From the NCBI GenBank assembly GCA_017591395.1, contig WEDG01001066.1, forward strand, positions 148,632 through 212,631: a stretch of 64,000 nt of DNA, written 5' to 3'. The notes below the pieces were generated by a model. It ran no database searches and was not told where the DNA came from. It saw only the letters and a list, made by a program, of their open reading frames with translations. Position numbers and translations under genes: made by a program. Within the stretch, counting starts at the first letter, position 1. The number at the start of each line of letters is the position of its first letter. Below, piece by piece: positions 10,751 to 23,302 of this stretch. This DNA is from Schistocephalus solidus. Taxonomy: Eukaryota; Platyhelminthes; Cestoda; Diphyllobothriidea; Diphyllobothriidae.

Positions 10751-11267
10751 GATAATATATACATTAGATTGCTTAACTCGTGAAATGTAGGGATCAAAAG
10801 GTCAGGTGGTAGTATGGTACACATTTGATGATGTTATTTTTGCATATTGGACTGGATTAATAAGCTTAAAGCTGTTAACTTAGGTGGAGTTCACTTCACG
10901 TATGTTTACTGAAGATAAAATGGAACCAAACAGAGCCTAATCGGACGTATTTTGCTATCTAGCAATTTTTCTACGCTATTGAAAGCTACCGATCAAAAGA
11001 ATTTGTTTCTGCGCTTTCTACTATAAACATTAATATAAGGTGGAATTTTTTCAATATATCCCTTCAGAGAACGGTAAATTTGGTTTAGCCTTCACGAAAA
11101 TCAGATAAATGCTAGTATGAGAAATCGCACTGTTTTCGGGAAAGCAAGGGCAGATTCAGTTTTAAACATTCCGTTTTCAAATTCGTTACATTTTGTGGCA
11201 AAAAACGTTGTAATAAACTTGTGTAAATGTACTTTTTTTACCACACCGCTAATTAGGACATTAAACA

Positions 11268-11270
<3 letters not shown>

Positions 11271-11313
<43 letters not shown>
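11271..11313. repeat. (AT)n microsatellite
   Basis: This is an uninterrupted alternating AT run of about 43 bases within the large intron. Confidence 0.95.
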
Positions 11314-11315
<2 letters not shown>

Positions 11316-12892
11316 CTTACTCCAAAAAACGCTATACCAATCGACTTTTAGATAGACTGAAGGAAAAAAAACAAAGCAAAATTAACTCCTCGCACAATTC
11401 TGGCCGACTTTATGAACAACAGCTCCAGTTGTGAAAACTCGTGTTTCACCGCGTCCTCGATCGTAAGTTTTAATTAAATTTTAACTGACGACTGGCCAAA
11501 AATTGCCAAACATAATCGAGCATTCTCATCCCATAGGAAATCTTCGGTGGAAAAGTGAAGTGTAAAATTAGCGAAAAATGGATCCTTCAAGAGAGCGGAA
11601 CGAATTTTCAAATCAACGAATGGCAAAGTTATGTTTTAGAAGAAGGAACAAACGACTGGAATAGGGAATTTATTTCAGCTCTGTCTTACTAAAATTCTTC
11701 AACGTGCCTGTGTACAGCGATGACTCATTCAAATATCGTAAAATTGAAATTAAGAGCTGATGGATAATTTGTTGAGATTGCAAATGAATCCTAATCAACC
11801 ACCTCTTTTACACGGGATGGAAGAACTTTTGTTCCAAAGAATAATTAATTTTCTGCTTACTGAGGACTTTTTTGTGTTTAGTCATAAGTACTAGCACTAA
11901 AAACAATTTTTGTGTACGTGCGTTCCTTTCTGAAGCTGTAACTGCTCCCACGTGAAACACTGAAACCTGAGTGTTGAGTGGTTTACAACCCGGTTACGAT
12001 AATAGTAGCCCACTTTTCCAAACTGTTGTTCTTGCCAATTTTGTCAGCGTAATTCTGCCGCTACTTCCACTAGTGTTTAAGTTTTCGCGATATCATCTTA
12101 TGCACCATGCGTCTTCCTTTTTAAATGATGAACTTTGGTCGCAAAATGGCTTTTCTGTACCAGATATACTAATGTATTTACCATTTATCCTTTGACAGAA
12201 ATATACCCCAACCCTTTAACTGAAAAGAATATTTTTCGTCTATCTTACTTTGCCTATCAGAAATCAATTTAATGAGTAATGAGTGCAAGTCAATTCAATA
12301 GTTTAACTTCCTGCACAAGTCTTCCGATCATGCACTGTTTCACGTTCTTCTAAATGAAAATTTATGTTTATTATATCTCCACCCTATTCTTTTTTTAAAT
12401 TCTATTTAAGTTCACATACGATATGATTCTCAAATCCAAGAGGCTGTTTCATTCAATGGCCTATCCAGATTGTCATTTTATTACTTTTTCTGCTTTACTA
12501 AAAAGGAATCCCCAGCACTTCTATCCCCTATCGTTGATTTGCCTGATTCCCCTCTAGTTCATGTTATCGTCCTTTGGCGAATCTCAATACTTTGACAATT
12601 TACAGGTTTAGTTTTTCAGGCAAAAGCTTGCTCGATGAATTCCGCTCTGGTGTCAGCGAACTCTCTTCACTTGCTTTACGGTGATTTGCTTCTTATTACT
12701 AGTTGGCTTTCCGCGCATAAGTACTCGCTTAGAATTTCTGGTATGATCCTGATCGTGGGATGTGGGAAAATAAACGATGTTCCTGTGTGAAACAGATAGT
12801 TTTTATCGAAATTCGAGGCAGAAATACTATTCTCCTTAGCTGATTCGAACACTTACTCAAACCCAAATCTAAACCGTATCCCTAACCTTAGC

Positions 12893-13265
12893 ACATTGGT
12901 GGATAAGCACTCACCAATCGATTGCGAGACTCCCTCCTCCCGTTCTGTTTTGGGGTTTACGCTCGAGCCCCGCCAGCAGCCGCACAGTGGCTAATATAGG
13001 CAGAAGAACATTATCGGGAAGGATAAGGGAGACAGGAATGGCCATTTCTGGCTTATAAGCCGTCATCAGTGCAACCTATCCAACCCCAGGTGTTGCACCA
13101 TCCGGGGCTTGAACCCCAACCTGTTGAGTAGAAGTCTAACAGGCTAGTGTTCTATTCCCTTTATCCCCTCTGCCCTTGCTGAACAGCCTCGAGAGTGAGC
13201 CCCAAGGCAGAACGGGACGAGTGAGTATCGTAACCGAGCAGTGAGCATTTATCCACCAATGTGCA
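12893..13265 (-). repeat. Short tRNA-headed element with ~60-bp terminal inverted repeats
   Basis: The outermost 16 bases, GCACATTGGTGGATAA at the left, are exactly reverse-complementary to TTATCCACCAATGTGC at the right. Inside them, the left arm (GCACTCACCAATCGATTG, CTCCCGTTCTG, GGGGTTTACGCTCGAG) matches the reversed right arm (CTCGAGAGTGAGCCCC, CAGAACGGGACGAGTGAG, GTAACCGAGCAGTGAGC). Between the arms, on the minus strand, lie a tRNA-like head (B box GGTTCAAGCCCC at about 13092) and the shared SINE body. The layout is inverted repeat, head, body, inverted repeat, as at 8404-8722. Confidence 0.7.
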
Positions 13266-13296
13266 TATTCACGATCTAAACTGCCAAGCCCAGAAG

Positions 13297-13465
13297 CCCA
13301 TGGCCCAATGGTTAAAGCTTTTGACTTGTAATCAGCAGGTCGAGGGTTCGAGCCTCGGATGGTGCACCACCTAGGGTTGGGTATGGCCGGATTATTATGG
13401 CTAATAAGCTAGAAATTGCTAGTTTGGTTTCCCTGATCTTTTTCGGTAATGTTTTACTGCCTAAT
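13297..13465 (+). repeat. tRNA-headed short repeat, tRNA-Thr(TGT)-like head
   Basis: The head (13297-13369) is the best-preserved tRNA-like structure in the window. It has A box TGGCCCAATGGTTAAAG, anticodon loop CTTGTAA (TGT, threonine), a perfect 5-bp T stem CGAGG/CCTCG around GTTCGAG, and a downstream CACCA-like end. The acceptor stem pairs only partly, and the sequence runs straight into the SINE body (GGGTTGGGTATGGCCGG, AATAAGCTAGAAATTGC). It is therefore a SINE and not a functional tRNA gene. The body is shared with copies whose heads carry a TCT loop. Confidence 0.7.
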
Positions 13466-15072
13466 CGTCGTCTTACAATTAACAGCCATATTAATTATGA
13501 CACCAACGTTACCTTTGCCATACATCTAATCTTCAAATTCAGGGCAAAACCACCTATATTGTAGACGTTTTCGTTTCCCATGTTCTGCCAAAGGGCCAAA
13601 TAAGTGCTTCTTAACCACACTTGCCTTCATTTTAAAAAATAAAGACTTAATCTATGAATTCACTTTTAATATAGGGCATGATTGCTCCCGTTTTATTTTG
13701 AGTTCTAAACCTTCAGATTAAATGACAAAGAACTTGATCTGGCCCACCATCTTATCAACCTTTAATAAAACTTTCACAGGGGATGAATAGCTTTATGCGT
13801 CCAAAGACTCAAAGAAACCAGATCAAATGGAATTACTTAGCAAATGTTTTGTGTTCTGCAGCATTAAAATCAGAAAACTAACGGAAAACAATTTCGTTGA
13901 TTAATTTTCACCGTTACATGTTTGTTTTAAAGCTCCGCACAGGTATCTGAACGACTGCAACACCAATTCCGTCTTTATCTGATACTCAAAAACTTTCTGT
14001 TGAAAACTACTGATCTTTAACGAAATTATTAAAATCACATAAAAAACTAAAATTAAGTTATTATGGCATTCTGTTTGTCGTTGCCAGCGATGGGAATGAA
14101 TAAATATTTAGACTAATTTAAAACTATTTAAAATTATTCACATTGATGAGTATCTCGAAAATTTAACTAGTTTTATTCTCTATAAAGAAACATCTATTTT
14201 GTTAACTTAGCTCGTATATTACGTTTCCTCAACTGTAGGCTTTCCAGACAACCCAACGCTTGTTCATAGTTCGCAATAGGAGCATTTCCTTTTCAAGAAA
14301 CCGCACAAAATTAATACAAGAAAATATCGAATTTTCAGCATATTAAAACTGTATTTCAGACTACAAAAATCGAGCTAATATTCTTAACAGATTGAAAATG
14401 AAGTTATTAGTTAATCTAGCCCTGGAATCGCCGCATTCTATAGTTTGTGTAACTCAAAAATAACTGTTATTATTTAAATGAAATCATGAATGCTGTTTTA
14501 AATTCAGTCGATTATCGTGACGAATCCCCATAAAATTGCCTGGTCATGTATAGTCTTTCAGGTCAGAGTAGTGAGTTCTTTAATTGTAAACAAACACGCC
14601 GGCTTTTTTGACTAGGTTTTACCGTGAAAATAAATTAACCAATCTGTTACTGAAATAACATTGAAAATTGATTTTCTTTTCAAACCGATGGAAGCATGTT
14701 GATCAATTGGTGGAAAACAAAGTAATATATGGTTTTTATGCAAAAGGTGCTAAAAAACACTTCCATTTGGGATAATTTTGACTATTTTTGGGACCAGCCT
14801 CTGCAGGCTACCATTATTGTTTTTACTCAATCAATAAGTTGATATGGGTATTAGCTAGCCAACTTGCAATCCCAAAAACAAGCAAATTTTCCCCAACTTA
14901 CTAACAGGGTAATCGAATCCAGAAGGCTGCTGACGTAGCTTCCATACATTCATTCCTCTATCCCAATTTTCGTTCCGTGTCTTAGGTATGTATGACTAAG
15001 ATGGCCGCCTAACCAGGATACTGTAACAGAAATCGCCCGCAATACAGGCGTCTTTGCGCCAATCTTCAAGGA

Positions 15073-15170
15073 CAATAAGGTTAGGTTTATGGTGAGGGTT
15101 ACTGTTAAGGTAAGAGTTAGGTTTAAGGTAAGGATTAGGGTTAGCATTAATGAAAGTTTGGGTTAAGGTT
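15073..15170. repeat. Degenerate telomere-like tract
   Basis: Interspersed TTAGG and TTAAGG units run through this tract, including AAGGATTAGGGTTAGC. The overlapping minus-strand open frames (leucine/threonine/asparagine-rich) are artefacts of the repeat. Confidence 0.5.
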
Positions 15171-15867
15171 GTGTAGGTGTAGTTTCTTGTTTGGACGAGT
15201 GTTCGGTTTAGGACACAGGAATATTCACGCTTTCCTTTAATTATGCGTAGGGCCACCTTTTTCACTCGGGTGGGAAGTTCCCATTCTCGTTTCTTGTTTA
15301 GGGGGTTATATAAGTCATCCTTTCCGAAGTTTCATCAACTGGTTTACCACAATTTCTTTTATTTTCCCGTTGGCATGATGCTTTTATTCCTTTCCGTTTA
15401 AAGAATAAGGACTGAGTGGTCCATGACTTCGCCATGAGCCTAATGTGGGATCGTTTCCGTTTTGTTTTTGGATTGATTTCTTAAAAGTTTGGTAATGTAA
15501 CGAAGACGTTTATTGAGCCTTTCTTTTAGTTCTATTGAATTAAAGTTTTGGCTGGGAATGAGGAATTGTATGCTGTTCAAGACTGAAAAAAAGGCAGAAG
15601 AACTGGAATTGTTATAAAAATTCGTGCTTCCAAACAGGAAAAATTTGAGAAAAAGTGGAAAAATATTTTGCCTATTGATTTCCTCAATTAACTGACTGTC
15701 TTACAACTCTGTGCACACTTAGTGAGACTGCAGAATCAGTTCAATCTCAACTTAATAAAAACACTTCTTCCGATGTACGACATGTCTTGTTCAAACTAAA
15801 ATTTACTTAAATAAATTCCGGCAAGCACTTGGACAATGTTCAAGCCAATGAACTTATTACAGCATTA

Positions 15868-15950
15868 TGCCAGGACCAAGAGTCCTGCAGGCCCACGCGC
15901 CTTTCTTACAGAAAAAATTATCATCTGCTAATTAGCTGCAGTGCTCACTA
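15868..15950. repeat. Unnamed dispersed repeat, copy 1
   Basis: The block AGGACCAAGAGTCCT, then CTTACAGAAAA, ATCTGCTA, TTAGCTGCA occurs here and again at 18073-18147 in the same orientation, with small indels. GGACCAAGAGTCC can form a short hairpin. I do not recognise the family. Confidence 0.6.
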
Positions 15951-18072
15951 AATGAACAATATTCTGATGTTATTCAGGAGAGATGAAGTGATCATTTGCA
16001 GTTCCCTTGTTGCCTTAATCTAGCTCTTACCCATCGTCTGACCCAAAATGTTCGGCGCTGTTTGATCCTTTTAGGTCGAGTTTAATACTTGATGAGCATA
16101 CCGCTGCGGACTGAGAATACTATCATCTGATTTATCCCGATGTCAAAACGAGGTGAGCTTTGGCTAACAATATGGGTCACGGTGAAGAGGTAAACTAGGA
16201 ACCTTAGTTTTGTTGCGAAGCGATACATTTAACATCTCGATCTCTTTGGAGTAAAAATGCAGTTGATCATCCATAGTTAGTTCAAGCTATTTCACCTTCT
16301 TGGACATCGTCAGAAAAATCCAGTAAATAATGTATCAGACGGTGTTTAGTCAGGATGGCCACCTGAAAAATTTAAATTAATGTCTTCCATGGGCCCTGTG
16401 AACAATCGGAGTTTAAAAAACTCAAAATAATCTTCCCACATGTCTGGTTTTGTCTGTTAATGCACATGTACCACAATGTGCTTTTGTGGGTATAAAACAA
16501 GTTTTACTTTTAAATACGCCTTTAAAAAACATTGTTTTAGTGCTGGTTAAACTCCCAGATCATCTTGTCTTTATCGCGCTTTTAAAAATTCGTTATATTT
16601 AAATAAAAATACGTAAACATTTATTTTTACGTCTAAAACATTTTACTTGAAGAAAAATGTACTTTGGATTTATAAAGTTTGTAACTATGACACCTTGTGA
16701 ACGTTGGTCCTCGGGCAATATATGCATATTATGTTACAGTTGAACAAAAAATATAGACACAATACATTTCGATAGAGTGTCGGAAGGTTCCTCTTTGTGG
16801 ACACGAAGACATAAATACCGTTTTTTCGACAAAATACTTAGTATGCAGTTTATAAATAGTAAAAACTGATTTGATTCCCCAAAAGATTAGGAATTATTCC
16901 AGTGTAAATATCGAAATAAGCTTTTCTTTCAATAGGAGAACCTAATATTCAATATATTTTAAAATAGTCTTCTCACATTAAATCATTGATATCCTTTCTA
17001 GGTAATGTAAATTAATTTTTATAAATGGCAACTGAACTAATATTTTACAGTATTTTTGAGATACTTTTTTTAATTCCTGAAATGACTTTAAAACAAAATT
17101 CACTATTTTGACGTGCATGAAGAAAGCTTCGACCCTTTTCCATACCTGTCTATTATTCAGGAAACTGTTATCGCTTGTTGCACCTGAGGGCATAGTTTAA
17201 CAGTTCGGTCAATTTTTAGTGAGTGTGGACGCATTCAAAAAGGTACGACTTTGTAAACAAAACTTTTTTTCAGCGAGACATAGTGATCACACCTGCTTCC
17301 ACTTTGCAACAAGAACCTGGAACTCGCGCATGCGTGTGGTGAGCTGCGTACAGTTCGCAGCTGGGCGACATTCTCCCCACTAGAGACAACAACAGATGAA
17401 CAGCTACGCTTTCTACACAAATGTGCTCGCGATGGACTGACGCTGAAGACCCTGCGTCACAAAGTTCTAGTTAATAAGAAATTAGGCACAAGCGTTATGC
17501 AAAAGTTTTGCATGTTTTCTGCTTAAAGACGGCCATCTGCGCTTGCACCAGTATCAAGCCGTCCTTGTTAAAGCAGGATAGCATGAATGGTATTGCATGG
17601 CGGACCTGTTGCTCATTTCCTCGATCGAAGATCATGCACTCTGGCAAAACCGAGACAGGAACTGAGGCATACGAGGTTAGACCAGAAGTTAATTAACTTA
17701 AAACTAGAAACTAATAGACAAGCAAACGTCATGCACAGCTGACCATCCAAGTAGTTAAGCAAACATTAACTCAGCATGCGGAGTTCGAAAGGCCATTTTA
17801 ACACGGCGGATGCTAAACCACGCGACTTCATCCCTGCCTTTGTGGCCGTGTTATTAAGAACCGAAACACCCGACTAGACTAACAAACTGTGCACCAAAAA
17901 GTCCTCTCCCTGCTGCTGCTAAAAAGAGCGCTAATAGTACGTCACCCATAGAACTAGAAGCCTGGAATAAAGTAACAATTGATAAATATATTGTAGTACT
18001 GCTAACTAAGTAATCAGGACCACCTGTTATGAGAAACCGCGTCCCTTAAAATGGGAATTTACAAGCTCTCCT

Positions 18073-18147
18073 CGAGGACCAAGAGTCCTACGCGCTTTCC
18101 TTACAGAAAACATTTATTATCTGCTAGCTAGCTGCATTCCTAAATTG
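18073..18147. repeat. Unnamed dispersed repeat, copy 2
   Basis: This is the second copy of the block described at 15868-15950, with the same order of GAGGACCAAGAGTCCTACGC, CTTACAGAAAACATT and CTAGCTGCATT. The distance between the copies is about 2.2 kb. Confidence 0.6.
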
Positions 18148-21100
18148 ACTTAAGTATAACATTCCCTTTCGGCCAATTGTTGCCATGAAATGCAGCCCCA
18201 CTTACAATTTAGCTGGAGAAAAACTACTGTACGATCCGACTAATGAACACTCTCGATAGGTAGGCATATAGGAGAAGAAACGTGGCAATGGGATAGGGTA
18301 GTTTAAAGGATAGAAAAGAGTGCCACCGTGTTGGAAATGGAAAGAAATATATATGCCGATCGTGATCTTTCAATTGAGCTGGTTTTTTTCCCCTAATTAG
18401 ATGCCTGCCTGCCTACCCTCGTCAACCTACCCCTAGTCCTTCCTCAACCATTGTGCTCGTAAGGGTTATTATTGGTTCCCAGCTTAGCAGGGTCGCATAA
18501 TAATTTGCTTTCATTTATCCCGAATGGATGGCCCAACAAACATCTTCATTTAGATGGTTCCAGGACCTCGATCGATTTGGCCTCCCAATTCGTTGCTAAC
18601 ATCCAGGGGAAAATTGCCCATCTTCACCAAATTATGGTATCATTATATGTGTTTTCACTTTGCACATCCAGTTAACTGGAACTAGTGCGCGATGTTCTGT
18701 GCAAACGACTTGAAGAGAAGTACGACGTAACGAGGGGGCTGTAGAATTTTAAAATTTAACGAACATTACCTCTCCCCCTTTCCTCCTCCCTTACCACTTG
18801 GTTATAAAACAGTTCAACTCCTGTCGCATTTCCACAGGCTCTGCTGATGACTTGTAGGGGTTCGAAAGCTCAGACGAATAAATACACTGTTCCACTCATC
18901 GAGCCTTAGTCTTCTTTTCAACAAGAACCTGGGACTCAATTCGTAAAAATATAAATGTACTTAACCTTACGAAGAGGGCTGGACGTTTTCTCTATCTCGT
19001 CTTAATTGCTGTCCTGTGACTATGCAACTGCCTGCGAGGGCTCCATGTAGGATTTCAAGAAGTAATTCCTTTCTGTAATCGGATCGGCGATTTCAACTTA
19101 ATTTACTTTGGCCTCAATCAGCATCTGTTAACCAAGTGCTACAGAGCTTATCTTGATGAGTGCTTTTGCTCAAAATTCTCCCAAAATCATGTAAGTTAAA
19201 ATAAGTATGCTGTTTGGCGTTCTTTGCTTACGCCCTCCAGAATTTGCCTTCATCATTAACTCGTAAACGTATTAAAAAGCCTACTTGTGCAATTTTAGTA
19301 GACAAATTTGATATGTTTTTAGCCATGCCAGGAAGTTCATGTCAATGGTTTCTTTGCCGTGAACTGCTCATTTTCAACTTACTTCCCGTCATAAGTTAGT
19401 ATTCCACCAAGCCCAGTCGTCACCACAGCCGAATAAGCAGCTGCTCATTGTGATTAAAAGCAGACTGGTGTCTTTTGGGAGCTTGGATGTCCCGTTTTTC
19501 AACTCCTCAAATAGTTTTAAATCAATCAGCAGTGTTGCAGCTCAGAAGAAGAAGATGCGATCGTTGGAACAAGAAGTTAATCGGCCTGACATTTCTGATT
19601 CTCATTTCATGCCGTCATCAGAGACAGTCTCAGGGTCACACTATTTAGAACTTCGATTTTCCGCCGAAAACTCCGTTAGCAGACATATCATGGACAAAAT
19701 CCCAGAATTTCAGCTTACTCTGCCACAGATACGCACTCAGGGGTTCACAGGCGTAAGTAGAAACCAATCACAGGTCAAACTGTCTCATATCAGCCATAAC
19801 ATAAATTCGGTCGCTCTGGTATGAATGCGTTGGTGCGTCAATTAGCACCGTAAAAACTCAACGACCGCATTTCCGCCTACTAGACGGGATTAAAATGGCA
19901 ACGTCATGCGCATGCATGGATACATATTATAAATCAGTTCAAAAAAGACACGAAAACCTCCATGTAGATATTGTATGCGCGGCTGTAACTGCTTCTTAAG
20001 CTCTCCGAAATCTTAGGAAACTGAAACGACATGACGGTGTTCTCACTATTATGAGACCCCCATCCCCCCTGGGAATCAGATGTGGTATCCGTGGGTGCAC
20101 CTGCTCCTCAAGATCTCAAATCTAAGGCAGTTGGAACGACATGACGGTGCTCTCACGAGATGGATGCACGACTATGAGAAGGTTCAGCATCCATTTAACT
20201 TTTGGAATCGCCAAATTTTTAAATTATCGCTGCAAAAATTCCTCTTAGTTTCAGGGGACAACTAGAAACATCTCAGGCTGTGTTCTTTGATATCGAATGA
20301 CCTACGACAAACCTGAAGAATGCTGAAAAAGGGTTGTCAATATCCGAACTTCCATGACCGGCAAGTTCCGGGTTTTCCTTAGCCTTACTTCTCATAGGAA
20401 AAATTGAATTGTGACACGGTCGGTGTGAGTAAATGCCTATCGAACTCTCCCGGCCTAAACGTACCCCAGACACCAAAAGCCCCTGAAAATATGGAAGTCA
20501 CCAAACCACGGCGATTTTTCAATATTTCGATACCATACATTTGGAGACGCCCGCACTGTCGGCTGTTGAACTGAGTGCTTAGCAATGACCGCACACATTG
20601 TGTACCAAAATATGCGAAACTCAAGTCGAACTCTTCAGCCAAACTTTCATACAGAAAGCGCTTCTCAGGATAATAAATGTTCTTCAGCATCGAGCTGAAG
20701 TTCGGATAAACGCCTTCACTGTGTCACAACGGCTTTCAAGCCAGACCTTGTTTCCCTCCTTGTTTTCAGATAAGGCGTACTTAAGCAGGTTGTGTTCGTT
20801 CATGTTCTTGCGATGCCTAGATGTAGTTACTGGCTGGAGAACTGAAAATTAACCTCAGTGACTCCTTCTTACTGTTATATTATGCTTCTCTCACTGATAT
20901 GAGATCTGAGCCAGTTTCGTGAAAGCCTGCTACATGCTGAGGAGACCAGGAAAGAGCGGATGGGCTATTTCTCAGTCCGGTCGCGCACTACAGCCAGGTT
21001 GGTGGGGGAGGGTGCGGTGCAAGCCACACGTTGGACATGTTTGCGACAGTTGAACTGTTTTTCGATTCCTATATAAAGTCAGTTAATTCACCCGGGCAGG

Positions 21101-22031
21101 AGTACCAAAACATTTGCTTCGTTCCATATTTTACAAGAAAATTTCTGCCTTTTCATCTGTGGAAGGAAATCCGACCATTTTTTTACGAATACTGGAAGGA
21201 TTTCTATGCCTCATAACTAAGCGCAAACCGTCTTTTACCATTAAACTAAGTGCCTACTCAAACAGACATCTCGGAATAACTGGGCATTGCGTTTCTCTTA
21301 TTTCTAAACGTTAAGTTTAAAGATCCAATATGATCTTCCAAGTGACCATCGGAAATTAAACCTTGTCAGTTCTTTTCAAACAAGAATTATTCCTATTAAA
21401 ATTAAAGTTCATGGAAGAGTTGTTCAATGATAAGTTAACCTTTTTTACATTGACATAATTCGGTAAGAATATTCTCAGTCAAAGTTTAATAGGCCGGCCC
21501 TGCAATCTCACTGCAGTAATACTTTTTATCAGTAAGTGTACGCAATTTCAGTGTTCTGTAAATTTCGGAACGGGGTTTAAGTTAGCACTCCAGCGACATA
21601 TCATCATCAAGTAATTCAGTCAAACTGTTATAGTGTTTTTAAGTTCTACAATTATTCCCATTTGGGCCCGAGCCAAAACCTGATTCTTAAAGTCAATGCG
21701 TTTTGCCTTCTAGAGTCTGCTCAGGCTTTTGGCTTAAACAGATTTTTGCATCTCCCTCGTCCGGTTATAAAAAGATTTACCTTATCAATAGTTATCTAAA
21801 CTAGTTTCATGTTTTAATGATGAGGACTAGCCGTTCTCGGTCGGTTACCTTTATGAGGTTTGAAATGAAATAATTCTTCTCGAAAGTTGTGATGTCATGT
21901 GAGCTACCAGTTGACCAACTTGTAGCTATCCTACCTTTTGTACCTTTGAAATGCCGTATGGAAGGTCATATTTTAGATAAAATGGTCTTTCGGTTCCAGT
22001 AGCACGTGTGGCAAAAGATTTTAGAACTCAC

Positions 22032-22246
22032 GTAAATGCGCTGAGGCGAGCCGGGCAGAGAAAGCGGACGTCCATTGGCGCGGGTCCAACTAATTCTGAG
22101 TTGGGCGGAGCCCTGAGCTCGGCATATCCAAGTGAGCGAGTCGCCTTCATCGACAATTCTTGAGGCTAGACCCGGCAGAATTAGGGGTGCCTGGGTGACT
22201 ATCATCTCGCCATACGCAGTCGGCCAGAGATTTCTGTTAAGTGTCT
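22032..22246 (-). CDS. Exon 3 of Ig-superfamily (lachesin-like) gene
   Basis: This 215-bp exon opens the second Ig domain. It contains APLILPG, then VDEGDSLTWICRAQG (B strand with cysteine) and RISWTRANGRPLS (C strand with the core tryptophan), ending SPQRIY. The donor is TAC|GTGAGT (GT at 22031-22030). The acceptor aacctttcag before 22246 puts the exon in the phase needed by exon 2 (one base carried over). A second AG 13 bases further in (aacag at 22234) would break that phase. Exon 4 completes the domain with the D-x-G-x-Y-x-C hairpin. Lachesin has the same C-x(n)-W then DRGTYYC arrangement in its second domain. Confidence 0.85.
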
Positions 22247-23302
22247 CTGAAAGGTTGCAAAAACGGCAAATAAGTTTAATAACTTAACAATAGAAGCTGG
22301 TTTTTTAGCTGCAATGGTTGTCCACCCCAGTGGTCAGGGTGGTGCTCGCGCATTCAGCTTTAAACTTCAGGCCTTCTTGACTAAAATGTCGCCGTCTGAA
22401 GGGATTTCTGGATATGATTGCAGGTTAGTTTAAATTCAGAGCATAGAAGGACGGTTTTTGTGGGTAATTTTAAGTTAATGCATTTACTTTTGTATACTTT
22501 TTGTGTATTTTGTAGGTTTATCGTGAAGTTAGTAGTATTCTTCTTCGAACTACATTCAGTGTATTATTTTCTCTTCATGCATTTGCACCTTGAACCAGAT
22601 TGCCTACAATGATCATGGGGTTTGCAGAATACTCAGAATAAAGAACATTACATACTAGGAAATAAGTATTCAACCAATTTTTAAATCTTTAGCATATTTT
22701 CACTGTGGATGCTAGAGATCCCACTCTTGAAAATCCTAGCTGAAGGGAGGTAAATAAAAATCATTGGAAGCTTATTTCGGTTAATCCTGCGGAAGATTAT
22801 GAGTAGGGTTTACATATTAAGCATTTGGGTTAGAAGTTGCGTTATAAAATCAGTTCACCTTTTCAAACATTGCGAAGTTTCTATTGCCCACAAAAACATC
22901 TTAAACCCTCGAATTCGAATGTTTCAAGAAGGACCTGAAACCACTAGACTTAACGGAAATGCTCACTTCCATCCTGCAGTTAAACCAAGCCAGGGAGTGC
23001 TTCGCTCATATATTTTAAATATACTAAGTTACTCAATTCTCCTTCTTGTTTCCCTAAATGCTTTTCTTTCAGCCCATAGGTTTTTCAGCTGTTATTCCCC
23101 ATACAAATGCACAAACCTGTAAATTCGTTTGAACAAGGTTTTCAGAACTTGTGTTTTTCTTGATCACCACCCCTATAAATGTATTGGCCACACCCGCTAT
23201 TTGTACAAGGCCCTATCTGGTTTGTTCCAAGAAGAATTGCGCACCACTTTCTGTGTGTTGTAATGTTTTCTGCAAAAAACGGCTATGAAAATTTAAACGT
23301 AC
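22247..23302. other. Intron between Ig-gene exons 2 and 3
   Basis: This is 1,056 bases, GT (23302-23301) to AG on the minus strand. The 107-codon plus-strand frame at 22799-23122 has no recognisable domain. No repeat was recognised. Confidence 0.7.

Larger units (their letters stand above)
4311..22031. other. Large (17.7 kb) intron of the Ig-superfamily gene
   Basis: Exon 3 ends in phase 0 at 22032 and exon 4 begins in phase 0 at 4310; together they make one complete Ig domain, so no coding exon is needed between them. The intron contains a Penelope-like remnant, tRNA-headed short repeats, telomere-like tracts, an AT microsatellite and a pair of direct repeats, all listed separately. Long stretches, especially 5.3-6.8 kb, 13.5-15.0 kb, 16.0-18.0 kb and 19.0-22.0 kb, are AT-rich with many stops and show nothing I can name. 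The 124-codon open frame at 19450-19824 has no recognisable domain. Confidence 0.7.

Noticed and set aside
11271..11313. AT run as a possible replication origin or scaffold site
   Set aside because: A plain dinucleotide microsatellite with no other supporting features.
13297..13369. A functional tRNA-Thr gene
   Set aside because: The T arm and anticodon loop are good, but the acceptor stem pairs poorly and the sequence continues into a SINE body found in several copies.
14950..15265. Overlapping minus-strand open frames rich in Leu, Thr and Asn
   Set aside because: They are translations of a degenerate TTAGG-like repeat.
17268..18930. Shared string CAACAAGAACCTGG at about 17310 and 18920, with a GATGACTTGTAGGGGTTCGAAAGCTC segment near 18850 resembling a Penelope 3' end
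   Set aside because: The shared match is too short and no coding remains support an element; left unannotated.
19450..19824. 124-codon plus-strand open frame
   Set aside because: No known domain, unsupported by splice sites, opposite to the gene strand; probably chance or repeat sequence.
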